A stretch of 64,000 nucleotides of DNA from Solen grandis (GCA_021229015.1 CM037783.1:4721324-4785323); one strand, 5' to 3'; shown: positions 18,599 to 28,756, numbered from the stretch's first letter. The notes: generated by a model from the sequence alone, not told the origin. A program made the numbers and translations.

Positions 18599-19470
18599 CG
18601 GTTATGCAACCATTGAACTTCCGGTTCATTGCGTTCAAAACATAGCTCGACATGAGACCTTTCTATCGATACCAGGATCATGTAAATCGGTCGAGAAATG
18701 ACTGAGATATAGACTTAAATATATTTTTTGGAGAATATTTGAATTTGGCGCCATTTTCCGGTCACGTGACATTTTTCAAACGCTTATATCTCGTGAACGA
18801 ATAAAGATAACCCTATAAAAGTATACATTTTTGACATTGTGGAGAAGAGACCTTTCCAATTATGTATATATTGGGCAGGAAGTGTTAAACTTTAAATTAA
18901 GGTTTAAAAACCGCTGTTACGTCATAACTCGGTAACGGTTGAAAATCGAATCGATAACATAGGGTTTATTTTGAAGTATTTTGATAAATCTATCAATTGA
19001 TATAAAAATTTTGAAAATCGATATCGAAAACGGTTGCCCTAGAAAGGAAAAACTGATTTAAAGCTTTTTGTTTCAACCAAGATAATATAAAACATTACGA
19101 ATTTAAAGCTTAAACATTCCGAACATTGCGAACTATTACAAATAACGTATCAATTGTTGAACAGAACGGAATATTTCGATACATAAATCACTTTATAACA
19201 CACATACTGGCTTCCTCTAACTGTCATATATTTTGACAAAATTTAATCCTTTACCAAGGTAAAGCTAAGGATTAACGTAAACATTGGCCAGCTCCCTCTT
19301 AATCCGATCTCAAGTCAACCAATATTGACGTATAAATGTTACTGGACCCTTACAAGGAGTCGAAGTCATGTATAAACCTGTAAGATCTTGTCCAATCTCG
19401 TTTAACAGAGAATATATGGTGTATGTTAAGACAAGTCAGTACATATTGACGTATAAAGAGCAAAAATTTC
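18599..19470. other. Single-copy spacer (872 bp) of the foldback palindrome
   Basis: Not repeated elsewhere in the window. It holds no convincing exon, only short open frames of about 60 codons or less, partly shared with the arms. It would be the loop if the arms paired. Confidence 0.7.
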
Positions 19471-20772
19471 GAGTCTTTTTACCAACGTCAAGATGACTTT
19501 TAAGGACATACTAAGAAATGTTCAAAAAGTGTATTTTATATTGTTATTGGACTTAAGATATATTGGAGTATTTTGAGGAAAAATGGTTTGGAAGTTACCA
19601 ATTAAGTTGATTTTTAAATTAAAAAATATTTTATTTATTATTATTTTTAAAAATTTTTCCTTCTATTATGTCATTTAGTTAAATGCACAAGAAAGGCTGA
19701 GAAAAATCTGGAATACTTATTAAATAGCTGTTTTGAAAAAAAGAGTTCACTTTATGCGTTAATGTGAAACAGACCTGGGCCTCGTTTTGAATACGTAATT
19801 TGATTGGTAATAAAATGCTAAGATTTGATTAGTCGAGGACTCGTTCCTAATTGGTGGAAAATGAAGGTTCCTGATTGGTTGAATTTTCAATCCGCTAACT
19901 ACAATAGACTCACCAATAGTGCCTAACAAAAGCATTTGTTCGCACATTCGCTCCTAAATCAACACACGCCAGACAGAGGGTCTACATTAAAGGGATTAAC
20001 TTTTGACACGTGAATAGGCCATTGTTCGCATTTCCGTCCCTGAATCAACACACGCCAGACAGAGTGGTGACTTTAAAGGGATTAACTTTTGACACGTGAA
20101 TAGGCCATTGTTCGCATTTCCGTCCTTAAATCAATACCGCTATTGTTCCATCGCTAAAAATAGATCGTCTATTTTTAACGCAGGTGGTATGGGCCTGGGA
20201 AACGAGTATGAACTGATGTAATAGTTGCACTCGATTCATTCGAAAGTAGGACGTTGAACAGAACACATCGTAAAGGTAGATTGAGTATTTTTATTACAGT
20301 ATTATTTATAAGACATATTATTAGATATATATTATTTCATAGTAACCATCATTATTACTGTTTGATCCTATTATTGTTATAATTGATGTTCTAGATATTT
20401 AATTATTAATATGATTATATAGTAGAAGTAGCAGTAGAATACCCTCTAGGACACAGTCTGAGATCGAATGGAAGTGACCCTCAATTTCCGCGAGTAGATC
20501 TCGGATCAAGTATACAAGTCACCTCTGTATAGTATACCACACATGTGCACACATAAAAAACAATGGCCACCTGTGTATGATAGGATGAACATATTTTATT
20601 CAAAATCCTATTGTCTACCGATGTAGTCATTCTAAATATAGACCAATGATGTCATTCTAAAATTAGATGTCATACTAGAAACCAATATGGCCGCCGCACA
20701 TGCGCAAAAAATCCTATGACGTCACTCCTGCGCATGCGCAGTCTATGACGCCAAACCGTCGCCTATACTACT
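19471..20772 (-). repeat. Right arm of the foldback palindrome
   Basis: Inverted copy of 16905-18598 with about two 86-bp units (20000-20110). The outer end has GCGCATGCGCA, TGACGTCA and ATATGGCCGCC, slightly better matches to NRF-1 and YY1 sites than in the left arm. ACAG lies just outside both ends (16901-16904 and 20775-20778), a possible but weak target-site duplication. Confidence 0.9.
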
Positions 20773-20775
20773 TTA

Positions 20776-20851
20776 CAGGGTAAATATAACCATGTGCGGG
20801 TGTCTTAGACATACCTAGCACCGATGCCACAGTCCCACGTTGGGCGCCAAA
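20776..20851 (-). mobile_element. TRIM element B, internal region next to the 5' LTR, with primer-binding site
   Basis: Read on the - strand, the LTR is followed by TT and then TGGCGCCCAACGTGGGACT (20849-20831), a classical tRNA primer-binding site pattern starting TGG, the complement of a tRNA CCA end. No gag or pol coding sequence follows. Confidence 0.75.
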
Positions 20852-20992
20852 TGTCACAGGGTGAGAAAAATACGCATCCTGACTGGGACTCGAGCCCGGG
20901 GTCTTTTGCTTACCGTGCGAATGCCCTACCGACTGAGCTACCCGGCTGCTAACATACGATTCTCCCTATTGTGAGTGAACTGTACTTTGACA
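20852..20992 (-). mobile_element. TRIM element B, 5' LTR containing a tRNA-like cloverleaf
   Basis: 141 bp with TG...CA ends (TGTCAAAG to CTGTGACA on the - strand). The segment 20947-20876 is a 72-nt tRNA-like sequence with A box TAGCTCAGTCGG and a B-box-like GGCTCGAGTCCC. A run of five T (20870-20866, - strand) follows within 6 nt of its 3' end, a standard RNA polymerase III stop. Confidence 0.8.
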
Positions 20993-20997
20993 TTAAA

Positions 20998-21147
20998 TGT
21001 AACATGTGGTGAGAAAATTAATGGTTCGACCGGGACTCGAACCCAGGGCTTTAGGAATACCATTCCTGTACTCTACCAACTGAGCTATCAAGCCACGTCG
21101 TCTTGCCTACTGAGTTATCACCAAATAACTGTACCCGGCTACCTATA
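20998..21147 (-). mobile_element. TRIM element A, 3' LTR with tRNA-like cloverleaf
   Basis: 150 bp, roughly 80% like 21269-21416 by eye. It lies directly after the purine tract GGAAGGGGG on the - strand and ends in GTTACA. Its tRNA-like segment is 21094-21023, again 72 nt, with TAGCTCAGTTGG and GGGTTCGAGTCCC, followed by TTTT. Confidence 0.8.
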
Positions 21148-21268
21148 CCCCCTTCCAAATTTAGAATTCTTCCCGAATTTTTAGAGACAAAGAACGACGT
21201 GAAAACGTTCTGGAGGTGCCGAAGCAGTAGCCATATCAAACAGTGGGTTATTTACGTTGGGCGCCAAA
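21148..21268 (-). mobile_element. TRIM element A, internal region (primer-binding site and purine tract only)
   Basis: 121 bp between the two LTRs. On the - strand it starts TT then TGGCGCCCAACGT (21266-21254) and ends with TTTGGAAGGGGG. There is no open frame of interest, so the element would need enzymes from another LTR retrotransposon. Confidence 0.8.
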
Positions 21269-21416
21269 TGTAACTGGTGGTGAAAAAGTCAATGACTCGA
21301 CCGGGACTCGGACCCAGGGCCTCAGGAATATCGTTCCTGCATTCTACCAACTGAGCTATCAAGCCACATGTCTTATTGTCTAGTGATTTATCACCAAATA
21401 CCTGTACTAGACTACA
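21269..21416 (-). mobile_element. TRIM element A, 5' LTR with tRNA-like cloverleaf
   Basis: 148 bp, TGTAGT to GTTACA on the - strand. The 72-nt segment 21365-21294 folds completely: 7-bp acceptor stem (GGCTTGA with TCGAGTC, two G-U pairs), D-arm, 5-bp anticodon stem CAGGA/TCCTG with loop ACGATAT (anticodon GAT), and T-stem CTGGG/CCCGG with loop TCCGAGT. TTTTT follows at 21287-21283, before the LTR end. Confidence 0.82.
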
Positions 21417-21429
21417 ATAGCATATGAAC

Positions 21430-21955
21430 TTGAGAATGAAACTTCTAAGTTTCCGAATGGATCTTGATCAATGTCATTACTATCATGGACATAAAGCAGG
21501 GATTATCTGGTTCAGTGATTTTTGCAAGAGTTCTGCTCCGGAGGAAAAAAGGATACATATTGGCACTGCTGTTTGACCTACTTTCATATCGGAAGCCTCT
21601 GTAAGGTTCTATCTCTGTCTATATGTATCCAATTTCCTTCCTGACTAAAATAATTTGTTGAACGGGACATTAAGCTCCAACAATCCAATCCAATACTTTG
21701 TTTGCTGTTTCTTTTCCATTAAATGACTGTTTTACCATTCGGTAATTATAATGGTAGTTTTTTTCTATTTTTTTATGAGATTACCATTTTTGGGTTTGGC
21801 CATTTTAATAGAGATTCCAATGGTATTTTTTATATTCTTTTCCATGAAATATAACCATTTTTTAGTTTGGCCATTTTGATAGACCTCTAACTCTTGATCT
21901 TTATATTTTGTGGCGGCGTATATTGTGGCGGGACTGGCACTCTTGTTATTATATT
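21430..21955 (+). mobile_element. Right part of the interrupted F2 modular element
   Basis: It resumes module sequence (AAGTTTCCGAATGGATCTT, TCATTACTATCATGG) and ends with the family terminus GGCGGCGTATATTGTGGCGG ... GGCACTCTTG. A short SINE-tail-like sequence near 21655-21700 and an AT-rich patch lie inside it. Confidence 0.7.
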
Positions 21956-22354
21956 CAGTTGTTAAGTTTGTCTAAAAAGTAAATGTATGATATACATTTT
22001 AGGGAATCCTTTGTATTTTGTTTTCGTTTTAAAAAAATACACATTGGTTAAAAATGCCTATACTTAATAGAGAAAAAAGTTATGCACTATTGTTTGTTTA
22101 GATATCAACTAGCTGAAACATGCTTTGTATTCACGGAATTTTAATAATGCACCCTGAATGATTTACAGTTCCTTTGATAAATACGTATATAAATATTTTA
22201 TTAAAACACTTCTGTGCAGGCTGATCATGGTCTGTATTTTTTGTTATTCAGTCAATAAACTTTCAGAAAGCACCCCTATAAACAAGTAATGGTACAGTCA
22301 AAATTGAAGAAAGGAAAAGTTCAACTAATAAATTTAGCATGGTAAGGGTAAATA
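21956..22354. other. AT-rich intergenic stretch, nothing recognised
   Basis: No exon or repeat end is identified; open frames are short. Confidence 0.4.
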
Positions 22355-22512
22355 AAAGTTTACACTGACACTGGGCCACCCAGTCCTGGAACTAACCTAT
22401 TATTCTAAGCGCCAGCAAAGGGATTTATATCAGGACCAATTTTTACGACTTTAGTATGTCGCGACAGGGGATCGAACCCACGACAACTCAGCTACCGGGA
22501 CCAGTTGGATCC
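22355..22512 (-). mobile_element. SINE S1, head and part of the body
   Basis: On the - strand a tRNA-like head (GGTAGCTGAGTTG, GGTTCGATCCCC) is followed by GTCGCGACATACTAAAGTCG and the S1 junction GGGTGGCCCAGTGTCAG. The 3' half is missing. Confidence 0.6.
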
Positions 22513-23469
22513 TGGGGATTTTACACAGTCTTACAAAGATGATAATGATGCAAGGTCATTTAAAAGGCCACGGTCAAATGACAACTTACCATTGTGAAGT
22601 TGCGTGTAATTATTGAAGGAATTAACAATAGAATAAAAGTAAAATCAGACCTTCATAAGCAGTCATTTACAACAAGATAAAATGACCGCTTAACAGAGGT
22701 GGTCGCTAAATGAAAGTTAAACAAAAAAACATTAAAACTGACCGCAAAATGCAGGTTGACTCCTTTATACAGGTGGTCCCTAAAACAAGTTCAACTGTTT
22801 ATTGAAATCTTAAATATTTTCAGTAATATTGTCGCCATAGCGAACCAAATTTTTGGCAAAATAAATCTCGCAAAGGCAGCTCTTTATAACTCTCACAATG
22901 TCATCGGTTAACAGAAATACTATCAGTGGGACTCTAAAACCAACATCAATTAAAAACAAAGTGACACCTGAATACATGTAATATAAAGAATTTGAAGTAA
23001 TTATTTGGAACACTGTCTATTGACTGCGCCGAGCTTGAGCGGTTTAATTTGTTAAACCCTCGATAACAAACATTAACCTACTTAATGTATGGAATTATGT
23101 TTTGACGATACTGTCCGAGTCCCCGCCCATAAATTCCCGCCTTTGACGAACCAACCAAATATGCTTCTAGATTGCTCATGCAAATTTAATTTCAAATGTG
23201 GCTCGTGTCTAAAAATAGACATGATGCAAGCTCATAACGACCTGGAAGCGACAATTGCTATATGTTAACGCAAGTTTTGATCTCTTAGAGGGATATTGAA
23301 TCATGTTAAAAACCTAAAACTGAAGTAGCGCCTGCCACAATGACGTCTACCGAGATAAAGACACCAACCACAAGTGACGAAAATGCAAGATGCTTAAGTT
23401 CCAAACTAAAAATAAAATGTGATAGTCATAAATCTAAACTTCATTTTTTTACATCGATTACGAACAAGT

Positions 23470-23690
23470 TCTACAATTTATATTAATCATTCTCGAGGGC
23501 TGGTGGCGGCGTATGCGGTTATTATTGTGGGAGGAAACCGAAGAACTCGGACAAAACCCTCGTGCCTGGACGGGCGACCACTGTACCTCCTCACGTGCGT
23601 GACCAGGAATCGAACCCGGGACGCATTGGTGAGAAGCGAAGAGCGTATCCACTACGCTATTCTGGCACCCTGGCACTGTGTTAGTCAGAT
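23470..23690 (-). mobile_element. tRNA-derived SINE, family S3
   Basis: On the - strand a tRNA-like head (TAGCGTAGTGGATACGC, GGGTTCGATTCCTGG) is followed by GTTTTGTCCGAGTTCTTCGG and TTTCCTCCCAC. A similar conserved central stretch is known from SINEs of many marine invertebrates. Confidence 0.65.
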
Positions 23691-23842
23691 CGGGCGGGAA
23701 AAATAAGCACTGATTGAGGCAGTGAATACTTCATGTTATTCACTTATAATTGCTATTTGTTGTTGATGATGTTTTACGAGTCACAAGATGTCACTACTAT
23801 GATTTCTGTAAAAGGTCGTAATAATGGTACTGGTATGACTTG

Positions 23843-23975
23843 TTGGTCCGGTGTCAGGATAATGTGACAGGGTGTTGTATCATGCCATATGTCTACGATG
23901 TGATACTGCAGTGTGGCAGTACTATATCTTTCTCAAGTACATATTTTCTCCAAATGACTGAAATACTATTCACAA
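23843..23975 (+). mobile_element. SINE S1 fragment
   Basis: Body sequence GTGTCAGGATAATGTGACAG, ATCATGCCATATGTCTAC and CAAATGACTGAAATAC, without head. Confidence 0.55.
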
Positions 23976-24710
23976 TAAATAATCTTTTCTATATTCGTAT
24001 CAGTTATCGTTGCTTCATTTTACTGCATTTAATCAAAGTCAGAATATTGATTTTACAGCCACGCCACTAATCCCACCTTTAAACGCATGCGCACAAAGGT
24101 TGATCACATGTGCAGTTAATTCAAAACGTATGCTAGCTTATCCATTATTCCTAGCGGTTTAAGAAGTTAAACCGAACGAAAATTTTGATAAATACTGCAA
24201 TCCCATCGGTCAAAATGTAATTCCACACATTAATGACGTATAAGCTTTAGTGTGTTGGGGAATACTTGACACTAGTCACTTGTATTTGCTTTTTCTCTTT
24301 CTTTTTTCTTTTTTTTTTTAACGACTTCATCATATTGGATATGATATTATGATTACTATGTAAATGTTATTTGACATTCAGTTCTCATTGTTTATAAACA
24401 GTTCATTCAAAATAAAAAAAAGTAGAACTTCTACGCTGTTCTCATTGCATTTCATCATAGTTGGAATATTACCAATATAGGCCACGCCTCTTATCCCGCC
24501 TCTTCACACATGCGCAGAAAGGTTTTCCACAGGTGCAGTTCATTCAGCGCGTATACTAGGTTATCCATTAAACCTAACGGTTTAACGAGTTAAACTGATG
24601 GAAAACTTTGAAAAATACTGCAATCTCATTGGTCAAAATATAATTCCATACATTAACTTATTTTTATCATACCGAACACCAGAATAGAAATATCATTCAA
24701 CATGCTAAAT

Positions 24711-24912
24711 GTATGACGTAGTTACCACTCTTGATTTCATAGACTAACATACTATTTTTAGATCCACGTGATTTTGTCAAATTGTCAATTGAGTGTATAT
24801 AGAATGTATATGTATGACGTAGTTACCACTCTTGATTTCACAGACTAACATACTATTTTTAGATCCACGTGATTATGTCAAATTGTCAATTGAGTGTATA
24901 TAGAATGTACAT
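24711..24912 (+). repeat. 101-bp tandem duplication
   Basis: GTATGACGTAGTTACC occurs at 24711 and 24812, and the following ~100 bp are nearly identical, including CCACGTGATT and GAGTGTATATAGAATGT. It is followed by a short TA microsatellite. Confidence 0.9.
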
Positions 24913-25189
24913 ATATATATATAATGTCACTTGGGGTATAATAAAACACATTTTGGCGTCGGATTAACGTCAGATAGTTGAAATCATCGCCCACGTCTGA
25001 ATGTCTTATACCAGTGGCTTAACAGTCTGAAAGAAAAAAATAATATGTATACTCAACAAAACTGAATAATCTGCTAAGGTTTTAAATTGTCGTTTTCAAA
25101 TAAGTATCAAAACGTGCTAATTACATTTTATTATTGACTAGTATCAGTAGTTCTAAAGAGTTCAAAGTCACGTTATCTTTACTGTCAAT

Positions 25190-25640
25190 TCATTATACCC
25201 CCAAAACGAAGTTTGGGGGGGGGGGTATATAGGAGTCACCCGGTGGTCGGTCGGTTGGTCGGTCGGTCCAGCGGTCCGTTGCGTTATTGGAATTCAATAC
25301 AACTTCATGCAATGATCAAGCACATGGAGAGGAAGTGCAGTGCACAAGAGCCATAACTCCATCTTGACTTATTACAGAGTTATTGCCCTTTGTTACTTTT
25401 CCTTGTCCGGAGCATAACTTGAAAAGTACAAGTTGAAATTCAAAACAATTTCATACAATTGTCAACCACAATAAGAGGAAGTGCAGTGCACAAGAACCAT
25501 AACTCTATCTATTGTAATTACAGAGTTATTGCCCTTTGTTACTTTTCCTTGTCCGGAGCTTAACTTTAAAACTACTGGTTGGAATTCAAAACAATTTCAT
25601 ACAATGGTCAAGCACAACCTGTGTAACCCGGCCAAAAATC
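25190..25640 (+). mobile_element. Modular element with CCCCAAAACGAAGTTTGGGG end (family F4), 3' truncated
   Basis: A terminal hairpin is followed by GGTCGGTCGGTCC and two to three ~140-bp modules (CAGAGTTATTGCCCTTTGTT, TTCATACAATTGTCAA). Related, more decayed sequence occurs at about 44800-45260 and 51840-52255. Confidence 0.6.
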
Positions 25641-26310
25641 TGGAAAAAAAACTAATGTAAAAATGTCTTTTTCATACTCTTCTTGTTAATCCTAATAACT
25701 TCATCATTTCTAAAGCAGTATTGCGGGGGTATTAATCACATTTAGTGATAGTTCTAGTTTTTGGGGGTTTTTTTTGCAGATTACATGCGTATATGAATAT
25801 AGAAAAGAAATGCACAATAATATACATCTTGCTCCATTTCTGGAAAACTTTACTCCCTGCAGCGTGACGTAATCTTTGAGTAGTACGTTTGTCTCCGAAA
25901 TGAGACCAAAGTTTTCTTTTCATTATTGGCCATTCCATGTATGAATACTATGATATTTTTCTTTTATCAAATTATGATTTGTACAATACTATGAAACCAT
26001 TATTTTCGCGGACGCTGTTTCTTTTGCTGATTTGGTGGACAGTCATATCCATAAAGCATTTCATTGTTAATATGAAATAAGTTATTATTTCATTTTAAAG
26101 GTAACTAATATACACGTACACTTCCACGATCATATCTTCATTATTGCCCTCCCCCTGTCTGTCAACTCGCATTGCAAAACCCTATTGTTTTTAGTACTTT
26201 TTTAGGTTTTCGCAATTTTAGTTGTTACCATGAAATGAGTTATTACCGGTATTTTATTTACAAGGTAAGCAATATACATGTACACCCCAACGATCATAGT
26301 TTTATTATTA

Positions 26311-26341
<31 letters not shown>

Positions 26342-26738
26342 CCTTTTGTCTCTCTCTTGGGATTTTGAACCTCGCATAGCAAAAACCTATTGTTTTTAGT
26401 ACCCTTTTTTAGGTTTTCTCACCTTGCAGTGCGAAAACCTATTGTTCTTCTGTTTCTTTTTAGTATCTTTTTTTTTCTCCTCTAGTCACTTTTGGCCAGC
26501 ACGATATTGGCAATTTCTCTGTTCCCTTTTCTCTCTCTCTTTAGGTGAGCATTATGTCGAGTTTCACCATGCGCAAAGTTGGAAATTAAAAAAAAAAAAA
26601 AATTAAAAAATAAATATATAGGGTTAGGGTTAGTCTTATATCGAATAAGAAGTCTTTTTGCAATCTGTAAATCCTGAAATTCGGGAAAATTCCTGAAAAC
26701 TTTTACCAATGAGTTACACAGAATCAAGGTATACTTAC
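25641..26738. other. AT-rich stretch with (TC)n microsatellite
   Basis: It contains (TC)n at about 26315-26345, repeated TTTTTTAGGTTTTC motifs at 26195-26420, and short poly(A). GGGTTAGGGTTAG occurs at 26621. No gene is supported. Confidence 0.5.
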
Positions 26739-26827
26739 ACTGCCAGCTGCAAGGCACTTCTTAATGATGAGGCCAATAGCCTCGACGGCAGCGCACCCGC
26801 CTCCTACTGATATGCCAATTACCAAAC
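26739..26827 (-). CDS. Orphan exon encoding one transmembrane-like segment
   Basis: On the - strand, GTATTCCAG precedes and GTAAGTAT follows an 89-nt open exon (two bases, then 29 codons, phase 0 at the donor). The peptide starts LVIGISVGGGCAAVEAIGL and continues IIKKCLAAGS: a hydrophobic helix with a small-residue GxxxGGG core and two lysines after it, as at the cytosolic edge of a single-pass membrane protein. Splice sites are strong and base composition is higher in GC than the flanks. No family is recognised and no neighbouring exon is found. It could belong to a gene whose other exons lie left of here among the repeats, or be a relic. Confidence 0.5.
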
Positions 26828-26839
26828 CTGGAATACACA

Positions 26840-27235
26840 ATACACTTTTTAAAACTTTGCCTGCTTTTAAAAAAATATCTCAATTTGAGATTTTCCCCAA
26901 CTCAAACTTTTTATCTCTTTTGAACTTATTTATTTTACGCTGATTGGGAAATATATATATATAAAATATTTTGATACATTATCATTAATTCATAACTGGA
27001 AATGTCTGATTAGGGTTAATCTCCTATAAGTAATGGTTATTAGGTGACTTTTCAAAATGAGACAGATGGTAGACATTAGTGCTGAAACGAGTCCATTTTT
27101 TACCTGGGTACCCGTCATACTATTATGCGCAGGTATCCGTGCAGATGTAGTTATTGCATGAAAACAGTTACAATGCCAATTTACCACTTATGATAAATAA
27201 CTACTGAAGTCGTTGATTTTAAAACATTTCGACAA
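26840..27235. other. AT-rich intergenic stretch
   Basis: No repeat end or exon is recognised. Confidence 0.4.
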
Positions 27236-27392
27236 GCGAAATGAATAGGTAAGTTTTCATGCTAATATGACCAGTAGAAATCCGGGTGGCGCGATTATAC
27301 TACGGGGTAGCGTATACTCCAATTAGAGTCTTACGGGCGTCGTATAGGGTGCGATATGAAATATCATTAAATTGCGGATGAAGAATAAAACA
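27236..27392 (+). repeat. 194-bp satellite, first unit (left of inserted element)
   Basis: Carries the unit signature GGTAAGTTTTCATG, GGGTGGCGCGAT, CTACGGGGTAGCGTATACTC and GGGCGTCGTATAGGGTGCG. It is broken at 27392 by the F1 element and continues at 28757. Confidence 0.85.
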
Positions 27393-28756
27393 AGAGGGCC
27401 AAGATGGCCCTTGGTCGCTCACCTGAGAAAGATGATTGCTTAAGAAATAAAGATGATTGAGTGTAAAAGTGAAATCTGGCTTTTTTTATGGTGAAATGGG
27501 CATAACTCCTAAATTTATAAGTCAATATCAGTTATAATTGAACCCGATTGTGAGATTATGGGCATAAACATTGTCTTAAAGTTTAAAAATGATTGTTAAA
27601 AAAATGAAGTTGGTAGAGAATAAACAAAGTGAAATCTTGCATTTTTTTGTATTAAAAGGGGCATAACTCCTGACCTAAATGGCCCATCTCAGCCACAATT
27701 GAACTCAATCGAGACATTATGGTCATTAACAATGTCATAATGTTTGAAGATGATTGCTAAAAAAAGGAAGACAACAACGTGAAATATGGCATTTTTTTTA
27801 ATATTAAAAGGGGCATAACTCCTGACTTAATTGACGGATCTCAGCCATAATCGAACTCAATCGAGACATTATGGTCATAAGCATTGCCATAAAGTTTGAA
27901 GATGATTGCTCAAAAGATGAAGATGCTAGAGTGTAAACAAAGTGAAATATGGCATTTTTTTTATATTAAAAGGGGCTTAACTCCTGACCTAATCAACTGA
28001 TCTCAGCCATAATCGAACTCAATCGAGACCTTATGGTCATAAGCATTGCCATAAAGTTTGAAGATGATTGCTCAAAAGATGAAGATGCTAGAGTGTAAAC
28101 AAAGTGAAATATGGCATTTTTGAATATTAAAAGGGGCATAACTCCTGACCTAATTGATGAATCTCAGCCATAATCGAACTCAATCGAGACCTTATGGTCA
28201 TAAGCATTGCCATAAAGTTTGAAGAGGATTGCTCAAAAGATGAAGATGCTAGAGTATAAACAACTTGAAATATGGCATTTTTTTAATATTAAAGGGGCAT
28301 AACTTCTGACCTAATTGACGAATCTCAGCCATAATCGAACTCAATCGAGACCTTACGGTCATAAGCATTACCATAAAGTTTGAAGATGATTGCTCAAAAG
28401 ATGAAGATGCTAGAGTGTAAACAAAGTGAAATATGGCATTTTTTGAATATTAAAAGGGGCATAACTCCTGACCTAATTGATGAATCTCAGCCATAATCGA
28501 ACTCAATCGAGACCTTATGGTCATAAGCATTGCCATAAAGTTTGAAGATGATTGCTCAAAAGATGAAGATGCTAGAGTGTAAACAACGTGAAATATGGCA
28601 TTTTTTTAATATTAAAAGGGGCATAACTCCTGACCTAATTGACGGATCTCAGCCATAATCGAACTCAATCGAGACATTATGGTCATAAACATTGTCTTAA
28701 AGTTTGAAGGTGATTGCTTGAGAAATAAAGGTGATAGAGTGTAAACACTAAAAATT
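27393..28756 (+). mobile_element. Complete F1 modular element inserted in the satellite
   Basis: It starts AAGAGGGCCAAGATGGCCCT with GGTCGCTCACCTGAG and has about eight modules of ~161 bp (GATGATTGCTCAAAAGATG at 27901, 28063, 28224 and so on). It ends at GTGTAAACACTAAAA without a GAGCTAAAA terminus. Signpost GGTAAGTTT is 1,557 bp apart across the insertion, against 194 bp in the undisturbed array, so the insert is about 1,363 bp and removed or added almost nothing. Confidence 0.8.

Larger units (their letters stand above)
23040..24660. repeat. Cluster of direct and inverted blocks (TTAATGTATGGAATTAT family)
   Basis: Two direct copies (24058-24240 and 24481-24657, 423 bp apart) share GCCACGCC..TCCC.CC, ATGCGCA, a self-palindromic GGTTTAA..GTTAAAC and GGTCAAAATATAATTCC. 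Parts of the same sequence appear inverted at 23040-23110. This looks like a non-autonomous DNA element with subterminal repeats, but the exact ends are unresolved. Confidence 0.5.

Noticed and set aside
26621..26633. Telomere-like GGGTTAGGGTTAG
   Set aside because: Only two repeats within AT-rich sequence; not a telomeric tract.
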